From NCBI GenBank assembly GCA_003499525.1, contig DNTB01000012.1:24164-88163 (forward strand): a stretch of DNA of 64,000 bases, read 5' to 3'. Below are positions 1-9,076 of this stretch, piece by piece. A program made the position numbers and the translations under genes. A model generated the notes under the pieces. It saw only the letters and a list, made by a program, of their open reading frames with translations, was not told where the DNA came from and did no database searches. Position 1 is the first letter of the stretch, and every line of letters starts with the position of its first letter. Source of the stretch: Flavobacteriales bacterium. GTDB lineage: Bacteria > Bacteroidota > Bacteroidia > Flavobacteriales_G > Salibacteraceae.

Positions 1-396
1 GAAAAACTTGCCATTGGAGTTTCTTTGAATCTCATCTCCGGTGGCGCTTCCATTGTTAGTTTCAGAAAGAAGGTTCGTTTCGATGGTTTCAGATTCTACA
101 GGAACAGAAGTATCAATGGTTTTTTCTGGCTCAGCATCCGAATTGCTCTCATCTCCTTCGCCGCTTATGGTCGCAATAACATCACCAACCTGGGCTACAT
201 CTCCTTCATTGAAAAATATTTCCTGAATAACACCTGACACGGGTGAAGGGACCTCAGAATCTACTTTATCAGTGGCAATCTCTACCAGCGATTCTTCTTC
301 TTCAATCTCTTCTCCTACTTGTTTCAACCAGGTTGTTATCGTTGCCTCAGCAACACTTTCCCCCATTTTAGGGAGTTTCACTTCGATTTGAGCCAT
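1..396 (-). CDS. Dihydrolipoamide acyltransferase (E2), N-terminal part, cut by window edge
   Basis: This is the first 132 codons of a 2-oxoacid dehydrogenase E2 subunit, reading off the left edge of the window. The start is the ATG at 394-396 (complement). The protein opens with MAQIEVKLPKMGESV and has a complete lipoyl domain (about residues 1-80) with the lipoylated lysine in IATDKVDSEVP (Lys44). An acidic, Ser/Thr-rich linker follows. E2 proteins carry acyl groups on this swinging lipoyl arm between E1 and E3 in the cytoplasm. The lipoyl sequence resembles the branched-chain or 2-oxoglutarate E2 types of Bacteroidota, but the catalytic domain lies outside the window, so the substrate cannot be assigned. 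Confidence 0.85.
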   Translation of the reverse strand, partial: MAQIEVKLPKMGESVAEATITTWLKQVGEEIEEEESLVEIATDKVDSEVPSPVSGVIQEIFFNEGDVAQVGDVIATISGEGDESNSDAEPEKTIDTSVPVESETIETNLLSETNNGSATGDEIQRNSNGKFF

Positions 397-422
397 GAAA
401 TGAATTCGTTTTTTTGAAGCGA

Positions 423-430
423 CAAAATTA
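423..430 (-). promoter_or_regulatory. TAnnTTTG -7 box upstream of the E2 gene
   Basis: The complement reads TAATTTTG, which fits the Bacteroidota -7 consensus TAnnTTTG, and ends 26 bases before the E2 start codon. No convincing -33 TTTG lies at the usual 19-base spacing, so the assignment rests on this box and its position only. Confidence 0.35.
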
Positions 431-466
431 GCATATTTTGATCAAGGGAAGTCTTAAGGATCAAAC

Positions 467-2431
467 CTAAACAGGACGGCCAAGGGACCTCAAATTTTTC
501 ATTATAATCTCCCCATCTTTTGAAAGAGAATATTTCTCAGCATACTCCATATTGATTTGTTCTAAATGATGAGTAGAATTCTCATGTTGATCAGATAATG
601 AAGCTGTACTCAATATCCCCGGTAATAGTGCGGGTAATTTTCCGGCCTGAGTATCTATTTTTTCAAAGCCTACCCAAGTGTTACGGCCTCCGACAACGCG
701 TATTGCGTTAATGATCAAATATTTGAAGTTGTTACCGAACAGAGTAAGAACCGGACTAAAAAACAAAACCAATATGGATGTGGAAAAATCCAACAGCTTT
801 TTTGACCTTCTGTTTCTGGGGTGATGAATATTGTTGAGATTAGGGATATGAAAAAGGTCAGTACTGGTGCTTATGGATTGGCTTCCAATGATGAAATTGC
901 TATTTGCAGGAGATATCCGGAACTCGAGAGAAGGGTTGTCGAGCCGGATCATTTCTCTGATGATTTCCTCTGAGTTCATATCCTCCGAACAGTAGATTAT
1001 CTCATTCAACCGAAACAGATTTATCGCCTCTTCAAGTCTGCTGAGGTTGGTAACAAAGTGGTCCTTTTTGTTTTGGTAAACATAGTTCGGGTACACCTCT
1101 AATACTACTTCAGGGTTCCAAACAGCTTTATCAATGATACCCCGAACCCGAATTACTCCATCGGTTTTTCCGATTATCGCAATTCGACGTCCTTCGTGAC
1201 GAAAAACGAAGTGCTTTTTCTTGCTATTGAGGTGAATGATCCATTTTATGAGTACCATTGAAAACAACCCTAGTGTTGAACCTGAAAGCACAACGAAACG
1301 GGAGAATCTTAGACTTTCAGGAAGAAAAGCATAGAGAACAAAAACGGAAATAACACTTACCATGCCTCCTCTGAGCACATTTCTAATGAACGTTGGCCGA
1401 TCATATCCTCCATGAAAAAAGGAAATGACAACCATGAGTGCCGAGAGAAAAGGAAACATTTTCCAGTAAACCATGTCTGGAAACGATATACCTCTGTATT
1501 GCTGGTAGAGCAATGCAACGGCTATGAACGATAGATAGGTAAATACAAAGTCTAATGCCGGAAAAATAAATGCACTGAGTAACCTGCGCAGCAATGAAAA
1601 AGAGGCTCTCAAATAAATTGCACCTTTTATGAGAAAAGCGAAGATGCCCGCATTGGATTTGGAGAAATGTTTGCGGGCAAATATGATCATGGCATTGTAG
1701 AACACCAAAACATAATTGATACTACTTTTTTTGGTACTTTCTCCTTTATAATGAATGATTTGTGTGTGTGGATAATAATAGTTTTCATATCCTCCTAACT
1801 TGATTCTCCAGGAGAGGTCGATGTCTTCACCATACATGAAAAAATCCTCATCTAACAACCCCACCTTGTCAAGAGTCTCTTTTCTCATGAACATGAAAGC
1901 ACCTGCAAGTATGTCTACGGAATGTGTCTCATCCTCACTCAAATAACCTAAATGATATCGTCCAAACCGTCTTGATTTAGGAAACAATGAACTCAATCCG
2001 AAAACCTTGTAAAAGGCTACCATGGGAGTGGGGAGCCCACGTTTTGATTCGGGTAGAAAGTCTCCCTTTCCATCTACCATTTTTACCCCCATAGCGCCAG
2101 CCTTTGGATGCTCATCCATAAACTTGATGCAATGGTCAAAGGTGTCTTCCGCGACTAAAGTATCAGGGTTTAATAGCAACACATACCTTCCCTTTGCCGA
2201 GCGCATAGCCTGATTGTTAGCCCGGCTGAAACCCACATTGTTTTTATTGGCAATAAGCTGTACCTCCGTAAACCTCTTTGCGATCATTTGAAGTGAACCA
2301 TCAACAGAATTATTGTCCACTACAAACACCTCCACAGAATGATTCCCCGCAGCTCGATATACTGAATTAAGGCATTGTTCCAGAAAATGCTGAACGTTAT
2401 AATTGACGATTATTACTGAGAGGTCGATCAA
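467..2431 (-). CDS. GT2 glycosyltransferase fused to a degenerate polyprenyl sugar-phosphate transferase-like region
   Basis: A 654-residue membrane glycosyltransferase. Residues 1-260 form a GT-A family 2 domain: SVIIVNYN at 5-12, the nucleotide-sugar loop LLLNPDT around 86-91, and GEDIDLSWR at 201-209, as in rhamnosyltransferase-like enzymes. Residues 280-400 hold several membrane helices. Residues 410-540 look like the nucleotide-binding-fold domain that precedes the catalytic part of WbaP/PglC-type transferases. The last 100 residues keep a KKLLDF...SPVL membrane helix typical of that family but lack its catalytic DE-containing core. It lies 3 bases after recR on the same strand. It probably adds a sugar to a cell-surface glycan; donor and acceptor are unknown. 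Fusion with a dead transferase half is an inference from motif loss. Confidence 0.75.
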   Translation of the reverse strand: MIDLSVIIVNYNVQHFLEQCLNSVYRAAGNHSVEVFVVDNNSVDGSLQMIAKRFTEVQLIANKNNVGFSRANNQAMRSAKGRYVLLLNPDTLVAEDTFDHCIKFMDEHPKAGAMGVKMVDGKGDFLPESKRGLPTPMVAFYKVFGLSSLFPKSRRFGRYHLGYLSEDETHSVDILAGAFMFMRKETLDKVGLLDEDFFMYGEDIDLSWRIKLGGYENYYYPHTQIIHYKGESTKKSSINYVLVFYNAMIIFARKHFSKSNAGIFAFLIKGAIYLRASFSLLRRLLSAFIFPALDFVFTYLSFIAVALLYQQYRGISFPDMVYWKMFPFLSALMVVISFFHGGYDRPTFIRNVLRGGMVSVISVFVLYAFLPESLRFSRFVVLSGSTLGLFSMVLIKWIIHLNSKKKHFVFRHEGRRIAIIGKTDGVIRVRGIIDKAVWNPEVVLEVYPNYVYQNKKDHFVTNLSRLEEAINLFRLNEIIYCSEDMNSEEIIREMIRLDNPSLEFRISPANSNFIIGSQSISTSTDLFHIPNLNNIHHPRNRRSKKLLDFSTSILVLFFSPVLTLFGNNFKYLIINAIRVVGGRNTWVGFEKIDTQAGKLPALLPGILSTASLSDQHENSTHHLEQINMEYAEKYSLSKDGEIIMKNLRSLGRPV

Positions 2432-2434
2432 CTG

Positions 2435-3058
2435 CTATGTGTTATTGGAAAAATTGTTTTTATAAGGCACGCGTTGCAATAAAGATCGTCCAAGCGTTAT
2501 TTCATCGGTGAACTCTAGTTCGTTTCCTATGGGCACGCCACGGGCCAATGAGGTGATCTGCAGCTCGTCAGAATCCAACTTTTTATAAAGGTAAAAGCTG
2601 GTAGTATCCCCCTCCATAGTGGACGTTAACGCAAGAATGATTTCCTTGATACCTCCGGATGCCACTCGTTTTTCAAGTTGAGATATAGTAAGTTGATCCG
2701 GACCGATACCATCGATGGGTGAGATGCACCCACCCAATACGTGGTAGGTTCCAAAATACTGTTGCGTGCTTTCTATGGCAATAACATCTCTAAGATCCTC
2801 AACTACACAAATAGTGCTCTTGTCTCTCTTTGAGTTACTGCAAATTGAACACATTTCTGTTTCTGAAATATTGTGGCAAACCGTACAGTAATTGATTCTT
2901 GACTTTAAGCTCTTTAATGACTCGCCGAACCTTTCAAGTGAGCCTTCGTCCTTTTGTAATAAGTTTAGAGCTAACCGGAGCGCTGTTTTCCTGCCAATGC
3001 CAGGTAATGATGCAAAATGCTCAACTACTTCTTCAAGCAGTTTCGATGGAATTTCCAT
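2435..3058 (-). CDS. recR: Recombination mediator protein RecR
   Basis: A 207-residue protein of the usual RecR length. It has the N-terminal helix-hairpin-helix segment (LPGIGRKTALRLAL), a C4 zinc-finger region (CTVCHNISETEMCSIC, about residues 58-73) and a Toprim domain beginning at TICVVEDLRDVIAIE. The C-terminal Walker-B-like stretch with RGVPIGNELEF is also present. RecR works with RecO/RecF to load RecA on gapped DNA. The ATG at 3056-3058 (complement) is the natural start, and a TAAATTTG box ends 4 bases before it. The glycosyltransferase follows after 3 bases, so both are likely on one transcript. Confidence 0.96.
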   Translation of the reverse strand: MEIPSKLLEEVVEHFASLPGIGRKTALRLALNLLQKDEGSLERFGESLKSLKSRINYCTVCHNISETEMCSICSNSKRDKSTICVVEDLRDVIAIESTQQYFGTYHVLGGCISPIDGIGPDQLTISQLEKRVASGGIKEIILALTSTMEGDTTSFYLYKKLDSDELQITSLARGVPIGNELEFTDEITLGRSLLQRVPYKNNFSNNT

Positions 3059-3062
3059 GCGT

Positions 3063-3070
3063 CAAATTTA
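3063..3070 (-). promoter_or_regulatory. TAnnTTTG -7 box just upstream of recR
   Basis: The complement reads TAAATTTG, a perfect match to the Bacteroidota -7 consensus, ending 4 bases before the recR start. If used, the mRNA would be nearly leaderless. A TTTG lies 27 bases upstream, wider than the usual 19. Confidence 0.35.
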
Positions 3071-3135
3071 GCGGTATTGACTGATTGCCATATGCATCAA
3101 ATAACAAGTGATGTGAAATTGATTAATTTGCCCGC

Positions 3136-4593
3136 ATGTCGCCATGGTTGGTCATCCTTCTCATACTCGCGTATTTCGGACTTCTGTTGTTGATAGCTCA
3201 AAAAACCAGCGATAACAGCAATGATGGTTTCTTTACCGGACGCCGAAATTCTCCATGGTATGTAGTTGCATTTGGAATGATTGGGGCATCGCTCTCCGGA
3301 GTGACGTTCATTTCCGTCCCTGGGTGGGTGGGCGCACAAGAATTTGCCTACATGCAGGTAGTATTGGGGTACGTTGTTGGTTACATAGTCATCGCTACTG
3401 TCCTTTTACCTCTGTACTATCGACTGCATCTGACCTCTATTTATGAGTATTTGAAGCAACGATTTGGAACGTATAGCTATCGCTCGGGAGCCTGGTTGTT
3501 TTTAGTTTCCAGAATTATCGGAGCATCATTTCGCTTGTACCTGGTTGCAATGGTTCTGAAAATTGCAGTTTTCGACCGGTTGGACCTTCAGGTTCCTTAC
3601 ATACTCATTGCCGGCATTACTATTCTTTTAATATGGGTCTATACCTCGAAAGGTGGCATCAAGACGATCGTCTGGACAGATACACTTCAAACGGCCTTTA
3701 TGCTGCTGGCCGTTGTCGTCACTTTATATGCTGTTTCTGAAACTCTCACCGGTAGTGGATGGTCATGGCCCCGACTGGTTGAGCAAAGCGAATATTCGAA
3801 AATTTTCAATTTTTCTGATTGGAATGCCCCTCACTACTTTTGGAAAGACTTCATTTCCGGCGCTTTCATTGCAATTGTTATGACTGGCCTTGACCAGGAC
3901 ATGATGCAGAAAAACCTTTCCTGTAAGAACGTCAAAGAAGCCCGGAAGAACGTGCTATGGCTTTCGGTTTCATTAGTTATGGTAAACCTGCTTTTTCTGT
4001 CTCTGGGAGCCATGCTTTTTATATACTCAGGTTCTAAGGGAATTCCGATACCGGATAAGGCAGATGAACTGTTTCCTTCACTTGCTATGAATGAGCACTT
4101 TGGTATGATGGTTTCTCTATTCTTCATATTGGGGATGATAGCTGCGGCTTACTCCAGTGCCGACTCAGCTTTAACAGCGCTCACAACATCATTTAGCGTG
4201 GATATTCTCGAAGTTCAAAAGCTATCACCAAAAAAGGCAGAGAGAATTAGAAAGCGGGTTCACATCGCTTTTTCTGTTGTTTTATTACTGGCTATTACGA
4301 TCTTTCGGGAGGTGAATAACGACAGTGTGATCGCTGAACTCTTTAAAGCTGCAGGATACACCTATGGTCCTTTGCTCGGTATGTTTGCTTTTGGATTATT
4401 CACAAATTTCAAAATATGGGATAAAGGGGTGGTAATTTTGGTCATTCTGTCCCCTTTCTTAACCTATTTTTTTATGCTCAATGCGGAAAACTGGTTCAAT
4501 GGGTATAAGCCAGGTTTCGAATTGCTTATTCTTAATGGCCTATTGACATTCATGGGCATGTATGTACTTAAAGTGCTGAAAACCAACAAGTAA
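3136..4593 (+). CDS. Sodium:solute symporter (SSS family)
   Basis: A 485-residue inner-membrane transporter with about 13 hydrophobic helices. Family features include FFTGRRNSPWYVVAFGMIGASLSGVTFISVPG near the N terminus and, later, GMIAAAYSSADSALTALTTSFSVD, the serine-rich segment that in SSS proteins contributes to the sodium site. SSS members take up sugars, amino acids, nucleosides or organic acids with sodium. Nothing in the sequence fixes the substrate. It is divergent from recR, and the ATG at 3136 gives the usual short N terminus. Confidence 0.9.
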   Translation: MSPWLVILLILAYFGLLLLIAQKTSDNSNDGFFTGRRNSPWYVVAFGMIGASLSGVTFISVPGWVGAQEFAYMQVVLGYVVGYIVIATVLLPLYYRLHLTSIYEYLKQRFGTYSYRSGAWLFLVSRIIGASFRLYLVAMVLKIAVFDRLDLQVPYILIAGITILLIWVYTSKGGIKTIVWTDTLQTAFMLLAVVVTLYAVSETLTGSGWSWPRLVEQSEYSKIFNFSDWNAPHYFWKDFISGAFIAIVMTGLDQDMMQKNLSCKNVKEARKNVLWLSVSLVMVNLLFLSLGAMLFIYSGSKGIPIPDKADELFPSLAMNEHFGMMVSLFFILGMIAAAYSSADSALTALTTSFSVDILEVQKLSPKKAERIRKRVHIAFSVVLLLAITIFREVNNDSVIAELFKAAGYTYGPLLGMFAFGLFTNFKIWDKGVVILVILSPFLTYFFMLNAENWFNGYKPGFELLILNGLLTFMGMYVLKVLKTNK

Positions 4594-4644
4594 TATGTCA
4601 CAACCCCTTCTGGTTTAGTAGAGGAGTAGAGAAGAAATAAAAGA

Positions 4645-4652
4645 TATTTTTG
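4645..4652 (+). promoter_or_regulatory. TAnnTTTG -7 box upstream of the fabG-like gene
   Basis: TATTTTTG, 16 bases before the ATG at 4669, matches the Bacteroidota -7 consensus. No clear -33 element is visible at the ideal distance. The same box occurs close to several other starts in the window. Confidence 0.38.
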
Positions 4653-4668
4653 CCAAAATTCATTGAAT

Positions 4669-5415
4669 ATGGAGTCGTTAAAAGGTAAAACTGGCATTGT
4701 TACAGGAGGAACCAGAGGAATTGGACTGGGTATAGTACGAAGATTGAACCAGTTAGGGGTAAATGTAGCCTTTACCTATGCAAGTTCGGCGGCGAAGGCA
4801 GAGGAAATAGAAAAGGAGTTAGATTCTGAAAAGGCAATGTGCAAGGGATATAAAAGCAACGCAGCTGAGTATGTTGAAGCTGAGAACCTTGTAAAAAGTG
4901 TCGTAGAGGATTTTGGTACAATAGATATTGTGGTAAACAACGCCGGAATCACCCGGGATAACCTCCTCATGAGAATGACAGAGGAATCATTTGATGAGGT
5001 CATCAATGTAAACATGAAGTCCGTTTTTAACATGACAAAAGCTGTTCAAAGAACGATGCTGAAAAACAGGAATGGATCTATAATCAATCTTAGTTCGGTG
5101 GTAGGTGTTAAAGGAAATGCAGGTCAAGCCAATTATGCGGCATCGAAAGCCGGAATTCTTGGGTTTACGAAGTCCGTTGCCCTTGAATTAGGCTCAAGAA
5201 ATATCCGTTGCAATGCCATTGCACCAGGATTTATTGAAACGGAAATGACCGCAGCCCTTGACGAAAAAACCGTCGATAGCTGGAGGCAGGCTATCCCTTT
5301 GAAAAGAGGAGGAACTCCATTGGATGTAGCAAATCTTGTGGCTTTTCTGGCTTCTGATGAATCATCCTATATAACCGGCCAGACTATAAATGTTGACGGC
5401 GGAATGCTGACCTGA
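4669..5415 (+). CDS. fabG: 3-oxoacyl-ACP reductase-type short-chain dehydrogenase
   Basis: A 248-residue SDR enzyme. It has the NADP-binding TGGTRGIGLGI motif near the N terminus, NNAG (VNNAGITRDNLLMRM), a catalytic Ser in LSSVVG, and YAASK with Tyr and Lys. ITGQTINVDGGM closes the fold. This set is typical of FabG, which reduces 3-oxoacyl-ACP in fatty-acid elongation in the cytoplasm, though paralogues with other substrates look alike. An in-frame TTG at 4663 would add two residues, but the ATG at 4669 starts the conserved MESLKGKTG. The VWA-like gene starts 4 bases after the stop, so both are probably co-transcribed. Confidence 0.88.
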   Translation: MESLKGKTGIVTGGTRGIGLGIVRRLNQLGVNVAFTYASSAAKAEEIEKELDSEKAMCKGYKSNAAEYVEAENLVKSVVEDFGTIDIVVNNAGITRDNLLMRMTEESFDEVINVNMKSVFNMTKAVQRTMLKNRNGSIINLSSVVGVKGNAGQANYAASKAGILGFTKSVALELGSRNIRCNAIAPGFIETEMTAALDEKTVDSWRQAIPLKRGGTPLDVANLVAFLASDESSYITGQTINVDGGMLT

Positions 5416-5419
5416 TCCT

Positions 5420-7489
5420 ATGCGGATACTATTTGAATATTCGCCATGGCTTATTGTCCCCATCGCTCTGCTTGCCGGCCTGTATGCCTATTTGCTCTAT
5501 TCAGGCAGAAGTGCCGAACTCTTTGGGAAAACCTACATTAGACTTCTTGCTGCAATTCGTTTTTTGGTAGTTCTTTTTATTGGAACTTTATTGCTCAACC
5601 CAAGAGTACTAAATGTAGATGAAGTAGTAGAAAAGCCAGTATTCATCGTTGCACAAGACAATTCCAGATCGATTGTTGGTGCGTCTGACTCATCATTCAA
5701 CAAAAACGAACTGGGTGATGCCTTGAAGAATGCAATGGGACAGCTTGAGGAAGAAGCAGAAATCATTTACCTTGGATTTGATAGTAAAGTAGTTCCTGAC
5801 GACAAATGGGGGTTTGGAGGCCGATCTACAAATATTGCCGGAGTATTTGACTATGTCAGAGATAATTTTGCAGACAGAAGCGTTTCGGGCATACTGCTTT
5901 CTACCGACGGGATCTTTAACCTCGGACTTGACCCTGCCTACTACTCGTTTAAAAAAAATATTCCCGTTTTTACATTAGCCCTGGGAGATACCAATAAGTA
6001 CCCCGATATTTCTATTGACCGTATTACGGCCAATAAGATTGCTTATTTGGATGATGAATTTCCGGTGGAGATTGCCATTAAGTTAGAAAATGTAAGCTTA
6101 AAATATGTTGATTTAAATATTTATAAATCAGGTATTAATGTTTATTCATATAAAGTTAGAGTTGATGAAGGTGCTGAATTTATCAAGCATCGATTTAACC
6201 TTAAAGCCAATCAGCCCGGTAAGCACTATTATACAGCTGCAATTTCTGAAATGGATGATGAAAAAAATGTCATCAACAACAGAGGTGACTGGTATATCGA
6301 AGTGGTGGATACCAGAAAGAAAGTATTATTTGTAGCGGGTGAAGTTCAGCCGGATATCGGCATCATCAAGACCATTTTGGACGAAAAACAGCGATTCGAA
6401 ACCGATCTGGTTTTTTTATCACGAGGTGAAAATGTTTCGAACCTGCCTGATTATGACCTAATCATTACTTCCGGACTTCCATCGAAACGCTATCCTGAAG
6501 TTTTTGACAGAATAGAAAGAAGTGGGAAACCTGCAATTCACCTGATATCCTCTCTTTCATCCCCCGAAAACCTTCCGGATTATCTGACCTTCGACGGCCG
6601 CTCCAGAATGGATAATATGACTAAAGCCAGTTGGAACCCGGCTTTTACTGTTTTTTCACTTGAACCTCAATTGTTGGAGCGACTGGATAGAATGCCTCCC
6701 GTGAGAACTCCCTTTGGCGAACTGCGAGGTTTTGAGCCCGGTAATGTTGTGTTCTATCAGAAAGTAGGCAAGGTTCAGACGATGCAACCCGTAGTTTTTT
6801 TCACGCAACTGGATACCAAAAAAGCATGGTTTTGGGGAGAGGGGTTTTTCAGGTGGTGGATGTACGAATATCGCGATTTTGAATCGAGAGATCTCTTTAC
6901 ATCATTGATAGACAAGACAGTCCAGTATCTGACCATTGACGATCGGGAGAAACGAATTCACGTTTCCACAAAATCGAGAATGGATGAGGATGAGGAAACG
7001 ATTTTCACCGCTGAGGTGTATGACCTTACCTATAACCTTATCAATGAGCCTTCTTTAGACCTTACTATTTATGATGAAGACCGGAAAGAATACCAATACA
7101 GCTTTGTACCTGACGGCAAAGGCTATCGGTTGAATGCGGGTCAGTTGCCACCTGGAGTTTATCAGTATGCGGCACGAACCAATGTTGGAGGAGAATTATT
7201 GATTGATGAAGGATCGTTTGTCATAACACGAATGGAAAGAGAAATGGCAGATATAAGGGCACGCTATGGAAGCTTGTACATGCTTTCGGAGCGAACAGGA
7301 GGCAAAATGTATTCTTCTCGTGACTTAGATAATCTTGGTGAAGACATAGTAAGCTCGACAGATTTTTCAGGAATACTGAGAACCACAGAAAATGAAAAGG
7401 GGATTTTGGATTATACTTTAGTCCTGATTCTATTACTCGCGTTGGCGACCATAGAATGGGTCGTAAGGAAGAGAGAAGGGAGTTATTAA
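5420..7489 (+). CDS. VWA-like membrane protein
   Basis: A 689-residue protein with two N-terminal membrane helices (about 8-28 and 42-60) and one near the C terminus (about 662-680), so the bulk is probably periplasmic. Residues 70-200 look like a von Willebrand A fold with a MIDAS-like DNSRS (Asp80, Ser82, Ser84) and a later STDG. The middle resembles an amidotransferase-like or Ig-like region. Homologous proteins of this layout are common in Bacteroidota, some near BatA/BatB-type operons, but no biochemical role is established from sequence. It ends one base before the convergent stop of the Asp-box protein at 7491. Confidence 0.7.
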   Translation: MRILFEYSPWLIVPIALLAGLYAYLLYSGRSAELFGKTYIRLLAAIRFLVVLFIGTLLLNPRVLNVDEVVEKPVFIVAQDNSRSIVGASDSSFNKNELGDALKNAMGQLEEEAEIIYLGFDSKVVPDDKWGFGGRSTNIAGVFDYVRDNFADRSVSGILLSTDGIFNLGLDPAYYSFKKNIPVFTLALGDTNKYPDISIDRITANKIAYLDDEFPVEIAIKLENVSLKYVDLNIYKSGINVYSYKVRVDEGAEFIKHRFNLKANQPGKHYYTAAISEMDDEKNVINNRGDWYIEVVDTRKKVLFVAGEVQPDIGIIKTILDEKQRFETDLVFLSRGENVSNLPDYDLIITSGLPSKRYPEVFDRIERSGKPAIHLISSLSSPENLPDYLTFDGRSRMDNMTKASWNPAFTVFSLEPQLLERLDRMPPVRTPFGELRGFEPGNVVFYQKVGKVQTMQPVVFFTQLDTKKAWFWGEGFFRWWMYEYRDFESRDLFTSLIDKTVQYLTIDDREKRIHVSTKSRMDEDEETIFTAEVYDLTYNLINEPSLDLTIYDEDRKEYQYSFVPDGKGYRLNAGQLPPGVYQYAARTNVGGELLIDEGSFVITRMEREMADIRARYGSLYMLSERTGGKMYSSRDLDNLGEDIVSSTDFSGILRTTENEKGILDYTLVLILLLALATIEWVVRKREGSY

Positions 7490-7490
7490 C

Positions 7491-9014
7491 CTACTTTTTT
7501 ACCGTTTTCTTTACCGTTTTGGAATCATTTATCTCCAATTCAATAAAGTAGATTCCCTTTTTGAATTCCTCAAAATCAATTCGTAGCTGTTGAAGCCCGT
7601 TTGTTGTTTTTTGAGATTGTTCGTAGAGTACTTTTCCAGATAGATCTAAAATGCGAACGGTAGTTTCATCTCCTCCCAACGATTCGAATTCAACCCATAC
7701 CTCATCATCTATCGGGTTAGGATATATCCTGACTTCGTCCTGTTTTATTGGTGTATCCAGGCTGGCACATACCTCTACATGAATATAGGAGACTTTCGTT
7801 TTTGAATCTGATCCGCTGGAATTACTCGCAATCAGGTTAACGGGATAATATCCTTCTTTTGAATAGCATATTCCTGAAGGGTTTTGAGCTGTAGACGTAC
7901 TTGGTGAGGCTCCTGGAAAATTCCACTGCCATGAGGTTGCCCCAATACTGTTATCTGTAAAATCAATACATGTAGTTTCACAAAGGGTAGTATAAGCAGT
8001 GGAAAAATCGGCTGAAAGAATTTGGTGAGGACCGGATTTCCATAAACCCCTGCCATAAGTTCCCGCATAGAGCATACCGTCTGCTTCAGAAAACTTCAGG
8101 TCATTAACAATAGTATTGGGCAACCCGTTGTCAAAAGGTATCCAATCCGGGAGGTTATCATTCTTGTAATAAACTCCGATATCCGTACCAATATAAAGCC
8201 CATTCGAACTATTCGGCTCATAAACAATAGTGTTGACACCTACTCCGGGCAGAGAGCCGGTAATGGAAGTCCAGGTCATACCGCCATCTGAAGAGTAGGA
8301 GACTTTATCGGTAGCGCTGAAACTGCTTTTGGTCATCCAAACTTTCATCGGGTCTGTTGGATGAATCGCCAAGGAGCTTACTTGAAGTAGCCCAGTTGTA
8401 ACTGTATTCCATGTTTGTCCTCCATCATCGGAGCGCACCACATTAGTTCCTTCACTCACATAGATCACATTGGGGTCTGAAGGAGCATAGTAAACGAGGT
8501 CAATCTGTGCAGTACCCGGATATATGCCGAGCTGATTCCAGTTGAAACCTCCATCTGTCGATTTGTAGACTTCATCCTTTCCGATAATCAGTTCTTGAGG
8601 ATTTGAGGGGTTAAGATCATAGGGTGTGACCCAGCTTGAAAATGCGTTTACACCGCTTCCGTTATTCAAGACAATCGTACTTCTACTTACCCATTGGTTT
8701 TCTGTTTTATACAGTTTTCCATTTTGAACGGAGCTGCATTGAACCTGGTTGTTATTGTAATCTATAATACAGTGCATACCGTCCCCTCCGGTACGATCAT
8801 CCCAGACTCCATTATAGATTTCCTTAGTGCCGTTATCTTGCAAGCCACAAAGAACGTTGCCCTGATTCATGGATGCCGTGCTAATTCGGTATATCTGACT
8901 AATTTCCAGTCCATTAGATATATCCATCCATGTATTGCCGTGATCATCCGAATAATATAACCCTCCGTCGTTGCACTCAAATAGTCGGTTTGGAACTAGC
9001 GGGTGAAACCTCAT
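7491..9014 (-). CDS. Asp-box/PKD secreted protein, C-terminal part with T9SS sorting domain (frameshifted)
   Basis: This 507-codon open frame is the downstream half of a gene broken by a frameshift near 9093-9097. It holds repeated Asp-box motifs (SxDxGxTW, for example SDDHGNTW, STDGGFNW, SDDGGQTW, SSDGGMTW) that build a sialidase/sortilin-like beta-propeller. A PKD domain follows, with the typical WQWNFPG core. The last 80 residues are a type A T9SS domain (RIYPNPIDDEVWVEF ... KGIYFIEL). The true frame continues upstream past the ATG at 9014 to the frameshift. Proteins of this kind are exported through the outer membrane and often surface-attached. Catalytic residues of sialidases are not evident, so the ligand or substrate is unknown. 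Confidence 0.8.
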   Translation of the reverse strand: MRFHPLVPNRLFECNDGGLYYSDDHGNTWMDISNGLEISQIYRISTASMNQGNVLCGLQDNGTKEIYNGVWDDRTGGDGMHCIIDYNNNQVQCSSVQNGKLYKTENQWVSRSTIVLNNGSGVNAFSSWVTPYDLNPSNPQELIIGKDEVYKSTDGGFNWNQLGIYPGTAQIDLVYYAPSDPNVIYVSEGTNVVRSDDGGQTWNTVTTGLLQVSSLAIHPTDPMKVWMTKSSFSATDKVSYSSDGGMTWTSITGSLPGVGVNTIVYEPNSSNGLYIGTDIGVYYKNDNLPDWIPFDNGLPNTIVNDLKFSEADGMLYAGTYGRGLWKSGPHQILSADFSTAYTTLCETTCIDFTDNSIGATSWQWNFPGASPSTSTAQNPSGICYSKEGYYPVNLIASNSSGSDSKTKVSYIHVEVCASLDTPIKQDEVRIYPNPIDDEVWVEFESLGGDETTVRILDLSGKVLYEQSQKTTNGLQQLRIDFEEFKKGIYFIELEINDSKTVKKTVKK

Positions 9015-9076
9015 AAAGTGCTTATCTGCATGGACTTCCTGTACGAGAGAAGTTAAATGATCAGACCATATGCTCT

